Shown here one piece after another: positions 41,047 through 51,009 of a DNA stretch of 64,000 bases. This DNA comes from Echiichthys vipera (taxonomy: Eukaryota > Chordata > Actinopteri > Perciformes > Trachinidae). Location: NCBI GenBank assembly GCA_963691815.1, contig OY829646.1:496001-560000 (forward strand), in the 5' to 3' direction. Position 1 is the stretch's first letter; every line of letters starts with the position of its first letter. The position numbers and the translations under genes were made by a program. A model generated the notes under the pieces. That model was given only the letters and a program-made list of their open reading frames with translations. It was not told where the DNA came from and ran no database searches.

Positions 41047-41205
41047 TTATTCGTCATTGGACTCGGACGACAACGATGTCTCCGAAGACGACGACGAGGT
41101 GGAGGAGTCAGAGTCCGAGTCCGAGTCAGTGAGCGTCAAAATTTTGGAACGCCCAGGTTGGGGCTCTGGCTCTACCTCCATCGCCTCTGCCGGAGCCTGG
41201 CTCTC
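41047..41205 (-). pseudogene. Recombinase exon 7: acidic serine-rich tail
   Basis: Starts ESQAPAEAMEVEPEPQP and ends LSSESNDE then TAA (41049-41047). The run of DSDSDSDSS and SSSSS is a typical acidic, disordered tail. 53 codons, phase 0, acceptor AAAGAG|GAG. It would be translated only if the TGA in exon 6 were absent. Confidence 0.6.
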
Positions 41206-41304
41206 CTCTTTATGATGATATTAGAAGAAATGAATTTGGGTTAGGGCTGGCAAACAAGAATGTGCATTGGCTACAGAGCTATCATTACACATTGAAAGGC
41301 TCAC

Positions 41305-41481
41305 CAGTATTTCCATCAGGATCCGTCAGTCCAGGAGGCCGCACAGGATGGAGAGTCGGACCATCATGACCTCCGTGGGAGTCCTCTCCCCCATGACGTA
41401 AAACCTTTTTGCGGTTTTTGGGTCATGGCACATGCTGTTGTTCACGAGGCGGATCTCCTCCAGGGAGAGCATTCTGTCCGC
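41305..41481 (-). pseudogene. Recombinase exon 6: catalytic histidine and tyrosine
   Basis: 59 codons. ADRMLSLEEIRLVNNSMCHD then PKTAKRFYVMGE: H at 41427-41425 and the nucleophilic Y at 41400-41398, spaced as in tyrosine recombinases. Acceptor CTCCTACAG|G; donor CTG|GTGAGC. A TGA late in the exon (in LLD*RIL) is one transition from CGA. The phase agrees with both neighbours. Confidence 0.78.
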
Positions 41482-41586
41482 CTGTAGGAGAGTAGGTGAA
41501 GATTTTTTTCATTTTATGCATATGACGGTACATTATAGCCTCATGTCGTTATTCCGGAATAGACACTATTGATAAGACTGACATAC

Positions 41587-41818
41587 AATTGTTGCCACGG
41601 CCGTGCGGATGTCCCGCAGCTTGGGGGCCCCTGGCAACCCAGGGTCGGTCCAGCTGCGGGTGAAGTACTCCCCCAGCTTGTGCATCTCTGCCCCAGCACC
41701 GTTAAAGAAGAGGGTTTCTGGCTGCATGTAGAAGCCGGGGAGGAACTTCCTCAATTTCCTTCTCCGTAATCCCGAGCATGGCCGGCCCGAACGCCCCGAC
41801 GGTCTTGTGTTCCATGAC
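41587..41818 (-). pseudogene. Recombinase exon 5: lysine box and second arginine
   Basis: VMEHKTVGAFGPAMLGITEK begins in phase 0 from exon 4; EHKT is the beta-hairpin lysine. After EIEE an extra base near 41748 shifts the reading into LPGFYMQPETLFFNGAGAE and LGEYFTRSW. The exon ends GAPKLRDIRTAVATI, with the second conserved arginine. The exon is 232 bp, one over a multiple of three, as expected from a one-base insertion. Donor AATT|GTATGT. Confidence 0.78.
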
Positions 41819-41869
41819 CTGGGAAAGTAAGAAGCAGAAGAAATGTTACTGTAAAGCAAGTTACGGTAG

Positions 41870-42500
41870 ATCAACTTCCACCATGCGGTATCTACCTCAG
41901 ACACATGCCGAGGATAGGTGCTTCTATTCCCGCTATGTTTTAGAGTGAACCGGGGATATGATCACCTTCCAGGAAGCTGACCACCATACAGCATCTACTT
42001 CAGACACATGTCGGGGATAGGTGCTTCTATGCCCGCTATGTTTTAGAGTGAACCGTGGATGTGATCACCTTCCAGGAAGATGACCACCATGCGGTAAGTA
42101 TCTAAGATAAATGCCCGGGATATGTGCTTCTATCCCCGCTATGTTTTTAGAGTGAACCGTGGCTGTGATCAACTTCCAGGAATAGTACCACCATGCGGTA
42201 AGTATCTAAGATAAATGCCAGGGATATGTGCTTCTATGCCCGCTATGTTTTTAGAGTGAACCGTGGATGTGATCAACTTCCAGGAATAGTACCACCATGC
42301 GGTTAGTATCTAAGATAAATGCCCAGGATAGGTGCATGACTTGGGGGAAAGTTTCGATGAGAACCGGGGGCAAAGTCTCATTCCAGGAGTTTGACCTCCA
42401 TGCAAAGTTACATTCCAGGAATAAGACCCCCATGCGATACTTACCAGAACCACATGCCGAGAACAGTTGCCTGACTGAGGACAAAGATTGTGAGTGAACA
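41870..42500 (-). repeat. 104-bp satellite filling recombinase intron 4
   Basis: At least five units of the family seen at 40230-40890, spaced about 104-108 bp, in the same orientation on the chromosome. It occupies most of the intron between exons 4 and 5. Confidence 0.9.
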
Positions 42501-42590
42501 GTGGGTAAGTTCAAGTTCCGGAAAAGGGACTATGGATTCCAGGTATTCTACTTCACGAAACTGTCATCATCAATAACTAAACAAACTCAC

Positions 42591-42826
42591 CCCGATTGTG
42601 TACGTCCCGTACAGCCGGGCCTGCCGGACCTCCACTTCCGTCATTGAAAGGAACACACCCTTCCAGTGGCCCGTCGACACCGCCATCATGCCGACCATCA
42701 TCCCCACCACTGCGCCCAGCTTGGCGGAGCTTTTATAGTCCCCCTCCAAGGCGGTGAAGGCCTTCGGGATTCTCTTCCTGGCCGCCCTGAGGTATGCCAG
42801 GATTTGGCCAGGTGTCACCAGAGAAT
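42591..42826 (-). pseudogene. Recombinase exon 4: first catalytic box, arginine lost
   Basis: DSLVTPGQILAYLRAARKRI, then KLGAVVGMMVGMMAVSTGHW and KGVFLSMT. In tyrosine recombinases the position of W (42665-42663, TGG) is the first catalytic arginine; CGG to TGG is a CpG transition. Acceptor CCCTAAAG|AT completes an aspartate codon from exon 3; donor GGG|GTGAGT, phase 0. Confidence 0.75.
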
Positions 42827-42915
42827 CTTTAGGGGAAAAAAAAACACGACATAAATGACACAGTGACAACAGAATTATCAGAGTATCAACCTTTGAAACC
42901 TACATTGGAACGCAC

Positions 42916-43407
42916 CTGATTTTCTACGTTTGTATTCCAACCTTTGGACTACAACCTGTGCACCCAACCCCTTTTTCCACCCCCGCAACCTCTCCAGAAT
43001 CGAGCCGAGGATTTTGCCAGTTACGCGAACCTTAGGTATGGAGGAGGCCATGATAAACCTCAGGAACGCTTCTATGTCGATGAGGACATGTTTCTGGCTC
43101 GAGGGCTTCAATTTTGTCCTCAGGTGATTTAGGTAGCTGATGGTCGAAAAAATGGTAGTCATGAGCTCCGCAAATATGGAAATGAATTCCATCACTTGAA
43201 TTTGGAGAGGACAAAGCAGAGCTACATACCCATTGAGTTTGACCGTGTTGTTTAGAAAAAGAAGGCTCTTATTTATGTCCGTGCCCCCATCGGACATGTA
43301 AAGCAGGAACTTCTTAGCATAAGATATTCGCTGCTTTAAGTTTTTCTTGGCTTTCTCGGTCTGGTTAGGCCCCAAGAGGTTTGCCTCAAAGGAGTCCAAG
43401 AGAAAGT
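42916..43407 (-). pseudogene. Recombinase exon 3: core-binding (SAM-like) domain
   Basis: 164 codons without stop: DFLLDSFEANLLGPNQTEKA, AKKFLLYMSDGG, then LNGYVALLCPLQIQVMEFIS and YLNHLRTKL. The helical content and the phrase pattern match the N-terminal core-binding domain preceding YR catalytic domains. Acceptor TTGTTATTAG|A, donor TCAG|GTGCGT, phase 1 at both ends. Confidence 0.75.
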
Positions 43408-43540
43408 CTAATAACAAAAGAAAAGAAAAGAAAATTCCGGAAAAACAACGTCAGATTCCTGGCAGAGTATGCATTTGTCCAGGAATTGAACAATTTCATA
43501 TTACGGACAAACATCATCTGATTCCAGGAATTCAACTCAC

Positions 43541-44300
43541 CCAGGTTGGGGCTGAGGATGCCGGACTTGGAGGAGGAGGAACCAGGCAGGGGAGCGGATG
43601 CTGCTGCGGGTGGGGATGAGACTCCGCGGGGAGGAGGATCCTCTGGACTGGCGGGAGGAGGTGGAGGAGGAGACCCTGGGCTCGCAGGAGCAGGAGGCGG
43701 AGGAGACTCTGGGCTGGCAGGTGAAGGAGGCGGAGGAGGAGGTGCTGGACCGGCGGGATGAGTACTAGTAGACACCGGAGAGGGAGAAGGAGGTGCAGGC
43801 GCTCCTGGAGGAGGGAGACGGGTCAGGTTTTTGACCATACCCTGCAGTATGTCCATCTCCCCCAAAAGCAACCCCATGGCCTCCTTTGCCCTCTCCAGGC
43901 GTGTCACGTTTCCTCCACCGATGGAGACGCCGGGTTGTGCGTCGGTGGAGCCGCCACCGATGGAGCCGCCACCGATGGAGCCGCCACCGATGGACACGCC
44001 ACCGATGGAGACGCCACCGATGGAGACGCCACCGATGGAGACGCCACCGATGGAGACGCCACCGATGGAGACGCCACCGATGGAGACGCCACCGATGGAG
44101 ACGCCACCGATGGAGACGCCGGGGTGTGCGTCGGTGGAGCCGCCACCGGCGTAGTCGCCGGGGGTGGTGTCGGCGGGGCCGCCGGGGATAGTGTCGGCGC
44201 GGCCGCCGGGGGCGGTGTCAGCGGGTCCGCCTTCTCACTGAGGCTATAATTTATAGCCCGACGTTTGGCCTTCTCCAATAGCCCCGACAAGCGCTTCCCC
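43541..44300 (-). pseudogene. Recombinase exon 2: proline-rich region, coiled coil, coding minisatellite
   Basis: Starts RLSGLLEKAKRRAINYSLSE (if the acceptor is GGGGAAG|CGC at 44293, which keeps phase 0; 44300 is the alternative). It then passes through a 15-bp minisatellite and LERAKEAMGLLLGEMDILQG, a likely coiled coil, and a long proline/serine/alanine stretch. The first part and the coiled coil are in different frames, so an indel must lie in or near the minisatellite. Donor AACCTGG|GTGAGT. Confidence 0.65.
43970..44122 (-). repeat. 15-bp coding minisatellite
   Basis: About ten copies of GCCACCGATGGAGAC on plus. It reads ASPSV, SIGGV or RHRWR in the three frames of the two strands used by long frames, so every frame stays open. 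Frame-preserving length. Confidence 0.92.
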
Positions 44301-44379
44301 CTGTGGGTTGAGCATTATATTATTGAATGAAAATCGAAGAAAGAACACAGGTTATGTTTTGCACTGATTTGTATCGTAC

Positions 44380-44607
44380 CGGTCTATGGCCATGGGTAGC
44401 GATGAGGTGCTTATCCAGTCGGACATATGCTTTCCGGCCCTGGCACCCCTCGATGGGACAACAGAGCTTCCCTCCGTATCGCAGTGTCCTCTGGCTGATT
44501 ATTAGCCGGCGCTGTTCAGAGTCCTGGACCCCGTGTTGGTTACAGATGTGCCGGGAGAGGCTGGCATACCGTTTGCCACATACGGGGCAATTTTTCTTCT
44601 TTTGTTC
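44380..44607 (-). pseudogene. Recombinase exon 1 (first found): C2H2-type zinc fingers
   Basis: 76 codons. Finger 1: CPVCGKRYASLSRHICNQHG with C-x2-C and H-x4-H. Finger 2: CPIEGCQGRKAYVRLDKHLI followed by ATHGH, C-x4-C and H-x4-H. Acceptor TACCTTAG|GAA; donor ACCG|GTACGA. An upstream start exon should lie above 44607, but LTR sequence begins at 44699, so the 5' end may have been displaced. Confidence 0.75.
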
Positions 44608-44698
44608 CTAAGGTAGTAATATTCAGGAAAAAATATGTCTAATTCCAGGAATTTAACACGTTTAAAACAACTAATAATTCAAACCATTATAAAGTAAT

Positions 44699-45084
44699 TG
44701 TCATGATTGACGGCGGAGGATAGAGGATACACGGAGGAGGGGACCCAAATGCAGACACGGAACTCAGGAGACGGTATTAACAAATTTAATAAAACTAATT
44801 TACAAAAAGGTGCACTAACACAAAGGAAAAACACAAAGAACTAGATACTAACTCACACGGAGAATGGACACACGAGGAACAGGTACACAGGGAGACATCA
44901 GGGTAGGCTCAGTACCAGATTATATACAGAGTGGCAGGTGATTAGTGCCAACAAGAATCATCTGCCAGGAAAACAAACTCAAACTAGAAAAACAGAAAGA
45001 AAGCACATATAAAAAAACACCTACAGAGGGAGACAAAAACAACGAATAAAAAGAGGGAGAGACTGTCCAGGACCAATCACAACA
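44699..45084 (-). mobile_element. LTR of a Ty3/Gypsy-like retrotransposon (3' LTR)
   Basis: 386 bp on the minus strand from TGTTGTGATTGG to ATCATGACA (TG...CA ends). It is preceded on the minus strand by GAGGGGGGGGGGGGGGTAC, a polypurine tract, so it is the 3' LTR. It resembles 13073-13559 in layout. The superfamily is inferred. Confidence 0.65.
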
Positions 45085-45245
45085 GTACCCCCCCCCCCCC
45101 CCCTCAACGAGTGCCTCCTGGCTCTCTACTTGGCCTCCCCGGACAGAACCTCCCGGCACACGGAAGGACTGGTCTATAGATGTCGAAACGGGCCGCCGAC
45201 TGGAACTGGTGTCGGACCGGGCCGCCGACTGGAATGAGTGACGAC
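45085..45245 (-). mobile_element. Polypurine tract and end of the retrotransposon interior
   Basis: The 14-base C run (G on minus) next to the LTR and a GC-rich stretch with GGGCCGCCGACTGGAA twice. The element ends abruptly at the satellite, so the rest is missing or was lost. Confidence 0.55.
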
Positions 45246-47526
45246 CGGGCCGGGGGTTAGGGTTAGGGTTTGAGATCAGGGTTAGGGTTTTGGGGTTAGG
45301 GTTAGGTTAGAGACTTGAAACTTGGGGTAGCCCCCCCCCCCCTATTTGGTGGGTGCTGAGCGCACCGGTTCTGGTTCTGTTGCGATCGGACATCGGGAAC
45401 CCTTGGATTTAAACAATTGTGTGCCTTTTTTTCCCCCTTAGGTGCTCTCATGTGCTGAGACTTTGCTTACCCCCCTGTTTATGGCCACGCGCTTTCCATT
45501 GGTACCAGGATGGAGTCTCTACAACGTTCCTATCAAAAGTTATGGCCGATGTAAAACTAAGGCTAAGGTCTGGGGTTAGGGTTAGGGTCTGAGATTAGGG
45601 TCAGGATTTCGGGGTTACGGTTAGTTTAGAGACTTGAAAATTGGGCTATCCCCCTATTTGGTGGGTGCCTAGCGCACCGGTGCTGGTTTCGTTGCGATCG
45701 GACATCTGGAACCCTTCGATCTTAAACAAATGTGTGCCTATTTTTTCCCCATTAGGTGCGCATGTGCTGGGACTTCGCTTAGTCCCCTATTTAAGGCCCA
45801 GGCGCTTTCCATCGGTACCAGAATGGAGTCTCTATGACGTTCCTATCAAAAGTTATGGCCGATTTAAAACTAGGGCTAAGGTCTGGGGTTAGGGTTAGGG
45901 TTTGAGATAAGGGTTAGGGTTTTGGTGTTAGGGTTAGTTTAGAGACTTGAAACTTGGGCTACTCCCCCTATTTGGTGGGTGCTGAGTGCACCGGTGCTGG
46001 TTTCGTTGCGATCGGACATCGGGAACCCTTGGATCTTAAACAATTGTGTGTCTTTTTTTTCCCCCTTAGGTGCTCATGTGCTGAGACTTCGCCTACAACC
46101 CTATTTATGGCCACGCGCTTTCCATCGGTACCAGGATGGAGTCTCTACGACGTTCCTATCAAAAGTTATGGCCGATTTAAAACTAGGTATAAGGTTTGAG
46201 ATCAGGGTTAGGGTTAGGGTTTCGGGGTTAGGGATAGTTGAGAGACTTGAAACCCGGGCTACCCCACCCCCCCTATTTGGTGGGTGCTGAGCGTACCGGT
46301 GCTGGTTTTGTTGCGATCGGACATCGGGAACCCTTTGATCTTAAACAACTGTGTGCCTATTCATTCCCCCTTAGGTGCTCATGTGTTGAGACTTCGCCTA
46401 CCCCCCTTTTTATGGCCACGCGCTTTCCAACGGTACCAGGATGGAGTCTCTACGACGTTCCTACCAAATGTTATGGCCGATTTAAAACAAAGGCTAAGGT
46501 CTGGGGTTAGGGTTAGGGTCTGAAATTAGGGTTAGGGTTTGAGATTAGGGTTAGGGTTTCGGGGCTAGGGTTAGTTTAGAGACTTGAAACTTGGGCAACC
46601 CCCCTATTTGTTGGGTGCCGAGCGCACCGGTGCTGGTTTCGTTGCGATCGGACATCTGGAACCCTTCGATCTTAAACAAATGTTTGCCTATTTTTTCCCC
46701 CTTAGGTGCGCAAGTGCTGGGACTTCGCTTACACCCCTATTTATGGCCACGCGCTTTCCATCAGTACCAGGATGGAGTCTCTATGACGTTCCTATCAAAA
46801 GTTATGGCTGATTTAAAACTAGGGCTAAGGTCTGGGGTTGTGGTTAGGGTTTTGGGGTTAGGGTTAGTTTAGAAACTTGAAACTTGGGCTACCCCCCCCC
46901 CCCCCCCTATTTGCTGGGTGCTGAGCGCACTGGTGCTGGTTTTGTTGCGATCGGACATCGGGAACCCTTGGATCCTAAACAATTGTGTGCCTTTTTTTTC
47001 CCCTTTAGGTGCACATTTGCTGAGACTTCGCCTACTCCCCTATTTATGGCCTCTCGCTTTCCATCTGTACCAGGATGGAGTCTCTACGACGTTCCTGTAA
47101 AAAGTTATGGCCGATTTAAAACTACGGCTGAGGTCTGGGGTTAGGGTTAGGGTTTTGGGGTTAGGGTTTGTTTAGAGACTTGAAACTTGGGCTACCCCCC
47201 TTATTTGGTGGGTGCTGAGCGCACCGGTTCTGGTTTCGTTGCAATCGGACATCGGGAACCCTTGGATCTTAAACAATTGTGTGCCTTTTTTTTCCCCCTT
47301 AGGTGCTCATGTGCTGAGACTTCGCCTACCCCCCTATTTATGGCCACGCGCTTTCCATCGGTACCAGGATGGAGTCTCTACGGCGTTCCTATCAAAAGTT
47401 ATGCCCGATTTAAAACTAGGGCTAAAGTCTGGGGTTAGGGTAAGGGTCTGAGATTAGGGTCAGGGTTTCGGGGTTAGAGTTAGTTTAGAGACTTGAAACT
47501 TGGGCTAGCCCCCCCCCCCCCCCTAT

Positions 47527-48795
47527 TTGGTGGGTGCTGAGCCCACCGGTGCTGGTTTCGTTGCGATCAGACATCGGAAAGCCTTGGATCTTAAACAATT
47601 GTGTGCCTTTTTTTTCCCCCTTAGGTGCGCATGTGCTGGGACTTCGCTTACCCCCCTATTTTTGGCCACGCGCTTTCTTTCGGTACCAGGATGGAGTCTC
47701 TACGATGTTCCTATGAAAAGTTATGGCCGATTTAAAACTAGGGCTAAGGTATGGGGTTAGGGTTAGGGTTTGAGATTAGGGTTAGGGTTTGAGATTAGGA
47801 TTAGGGTGTCGGGGTTAGGGTTTGTTTAGAGACTTGAAACTTGGGCTACCCCCCCTATTTGGTGGGTGCTGAGCGCAACGGTCCTGGTTTCGTTGCGATC
47901 GGACATCTGGAACTCTTCGATCTTAAACAATTGTGTGCCTATTTTTTCCCCCTTAGGTGCGCATGTGCTGGGACTTCGCTTACCCCCCTATTTATGGCCA
48001 CCGGCTTTCCATCGGTACCAGGATGGAGTCTCTACGACGTTCCTATCAAAAGTTATGCCCGATTTAAAACTAGGGCTAAGGTCTGGGGTTAGGGTAAGGG
48101 TCTGAGTTTAGGGTCAGGGTTTCGGGGTTAGAGTTAGTTTAGAGACTTGAAACTTGGGCTACCCCACCCCTCCCCCCCTATTTGGTGGGTGCTGAGCGCA
48201 CCGGTGCTGGTTTCGTTGCGATCAGACATTGGAAACCCTTGGATCTTAAACAATTGTGTGCCTTTTTTTCCCCCCTTAGGTGCGCATGTGCTGGGACTTC
48301 GCTTACCCCCCTATTTTTGGCCACGCGCTTTCTTTCGGTACCAGGATGGAGTCTCTACAACGTTCCTATGAAAAGTTATGGCCGATTTAAAACTAGGGCT
48401 AAGGTATGGGGTTAGGGTTAGGGTTTGAGATTAGGGTTAGGGTTTGAGATTAGGATTAGGGTGTCGGGGTTAGGGTTTGTTTAGAGACTTGAAACTTGGG
48501 CTACCCCCCCTATTTGGTGGGTGCTGAGCGCAACGGTGCTGGTTTCGTTGCGATCGGACATCTGGAACTCTTCGATCTTAAACAATTGTGTGCCTATTTT
48601 TTCCCCCTTAGGTGCGCATGTGCTGGGACTTCGCTTACCCCCCTATTTATGGCCACCGGCTTTCCATCGGTACCAGGATGGAGTCTCTACGACGTTCCTA
48701 TCAAAAGTTATGGCCGATTTAAAACTAGGGCTAAGGTCTGGGGTTAGGGTTAGGGTCTGAGATTAGGGTTAGGGTTTCGGGGTCAGGGTTAGTTT
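47527..48795 (+). repeat. 655-bp dimer duplication in the satellite
   Basis: 47527 and 48182, 47841 and 48496, match at a constant 655-bp offset, i.e. two units copied together. Confidence 0.8.
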
Positions 48796-51009
48796 AGAGA
48801 CTTGAAACTTGGGGTACCCAACCCCCCCCCCCTATTTGGTGGGTGCTGAGCGCACCGGTGCTGGTTTCGTTGCGATGGGACATCTGGAACCCTTTGATCT
48901 TAAACAATTGTGTGCCTATTTTACCCCCTTAGGTGCTCATGTGCTGAGACTTCGCCTACCACCCTGTTTATGGCCACGCGCTTTCCATCGGTACCAGGAT
49001 GGAGTCTCTACGACGTTCCTATCAAAAGTTATGGCCGATTTAAAACTAGGTATAAGGTTTGAGATCAGGGTTAGGGTTAGGGTTTCGGGGTTAGGGTTAG
49101 TTGAGAGACTTGAAACTTGGGCTACCCCCCCCCCCTATTTGGTGGGTGCTGAGCGTACCGGTGCTGGTTTTGTTGCGATCGGACATCGGGAACCCTTTGA
49201 TCTTAAACAACTGTGTGCCTATTCATTCCCCCTTAGGTGCTCATGTGTTGAGACTTCGCCTACCCCCCTTTTTATGGCCACGCGCTTTCCAACGGTACCA
49301 GGATGGAGTCTCTAAGACGTTCCTACCAAATGTTATGGCCGATTTAAAACTAGGGCTAAGGTCTGGGGTTAGGGTTAGAGTCTGAGATTAGGGTCAGGGT
49401 TTCAAGGTTAGGGTTAGTTTAGAGACTTGAAACTTGGAATACCCCCCCTATTTGGTGGGTTCTGAGCGCACCTGTGCTGGTTTCGTTGCGATCGGACATC
49501 GGGAACCCTTCAATCTTAAACAATTTTGTGCCTATTTTTTCCCCCTTAGGTCCTCATGTGCTGAGACTTCGCCTACCCCCCTATTTATGGCCACTCGCTT
49601 CCCATCGGTACCATAATGGAGTCTCTATGACGTTCCTATTAAAAGTTATGGCCAATTTAAAACTAGGGCTAAGGTCTGGGGTTAGGGTTAGGGTCTGAGA
49701 TTAGGTTATGGTTTGAGATTAGGGTTAGGGTTTCGGGGTTAGGGTTAGTTTAGAGACTTGAAACTTGGGCTACCCCCCCTATTTGGTGGGTACTGAGCGC
49801 ACCGGTGCTGGTTTCGTTGCGATCGGACATCGTGAACCCTTCGATCTTAAACAATTGTGTGCCTATTTTTCCCCCTTAGGTCTGCATGTGCTGAGACTTC
49901 GCCTACCCCCCTATTTATGGCCACGTGCTTTCCATCGGTACCAGGATGGAGTCTCTACGACGTTCCTATCAAAAGTTATGGCCGATTTAAAACTAGGGCT
50001 AAGGTCTGTGGTTAGGGTTAGGGTCTGAGATTAGGGTTAGGGTTTCGGGTTTAGGGTTAGTTTAGAGACTTGAAACTCGGGCTACCCCCCCCCTATTTGG
50101 TGGGTACTGAGCGCACCGGTGCTGGTTTCATTGAGATCGGACATCGGGAACCCTTTGATCTTAAACAATTGTGTGCTTATTTTTTTCCCTTAGTTCCTCA
50201 TGTGCTGAGACTTCGCCTACCCCCCTATTTATGGCCATGCGCTTCCCATCGGTACCATAATGGAGTCTCTATGACGTTCCTATCAAAAGTTATGGCCAAT
50301 ATAAAACTAGGGCTAAGGTCTGGGGTTAGGGTGAGGGTCTGAGATTAGGGTTAGGGTTTCGGTGTTAGGGTTAGTTTAGAGACTTGAAACTTTGGCTACC
50401 CTCTCTATTTGGTGGGTGCTGAGCGCACCGGTGCTGGTTCTGTTGCGATCGGACATCGGGAACCCTTCAATCTTAAACAATTGTGTGCCTATTTTTTCCC
50501 CCTTAGGTCCTCATGTGCTGAGACTTTGCCTAGCCCCCTATTAATGGCGACGCGCTTTCCATCGGTACAAGGATGGAGTCTCTACGACGTTCCTATCAAA
50601 AGTTATGGCCGATTTAAAACTAGAGCTAAGGTCTGGGGTTAGGGTTAGGGTCTGAGATTAGGGTTAGGGTCTGAGATTAGGGTTAGGGTTTCAGGGTTAG
50701 GGTTAGTTTAGAGACTTGAAACTTGGGCTACTCCCCCTATTTGGTGGGTGCTGAGCGCACCGGTGCTGGTTTCGTTGCGATCGGACATCGGGAACCCTTC
50801 GATCTTAAACAATTGTGTGCCTTTTTTTCCCCCTTAGGTCCTCATGTGCTGAGACTTCGCCTACCCCCCTATTAATGGCCACACGCTTTCCATCGGTACC
50901 AGGATGGAGTCTCTACGACGTTCCTATCAAAAGTTATGGCCGATTTAAAACTAGGGCTAAGGTCTTTGGTTAGGGTTAGAGTCTGAGATTAGGGTCAGGG
51001 TTTCAAGGT

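Larger units (their letters stand above)
41047..44607 (-). pseudogene. Zinc-finger tyrosine recombinase (Crypton-like), seven exons
   Basis: Minus-strand exons at 44607-44380, 44293-43541, 43407-42916, 42826-42591, 41818-41587, 41481-41305 and 41205-41047 would give about 760 residues: two C2H2-type fingers, a proline-rich and repeat-rich region with a short coiled coil, a helical core-binding domain, and a tyrosine-recombinase catalytic domain. Catalytic boxes: TGHWKGVF where arginine is expected, EHKT, LRDIRT, MCHD and RFYV, with the tyrosine nine residues after the histidine as in this superfamily. From memory, many teleost genomes hold multi-copy genes of this type; Crypton is the nearest named group. 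Lesions: R-to-W, a frameshift in exon 2, an extra base in exon 5, and TGA in exon 6. The start exon is not found. Confidence 0.75.

Noticed and set aside
43758..44249. Plus-strand frames over the 15-bp repeat (DATDG, METPP, RHRWR types)
   Set aside because: Antisense shadows of the recombinase exon 2 minisatellite.
44327..44611. Plus-strand 94-codon frame
   Set aside because: It is the complement of the zinc-finger exon; the minus strand has paired C/H motifs and splice sites.
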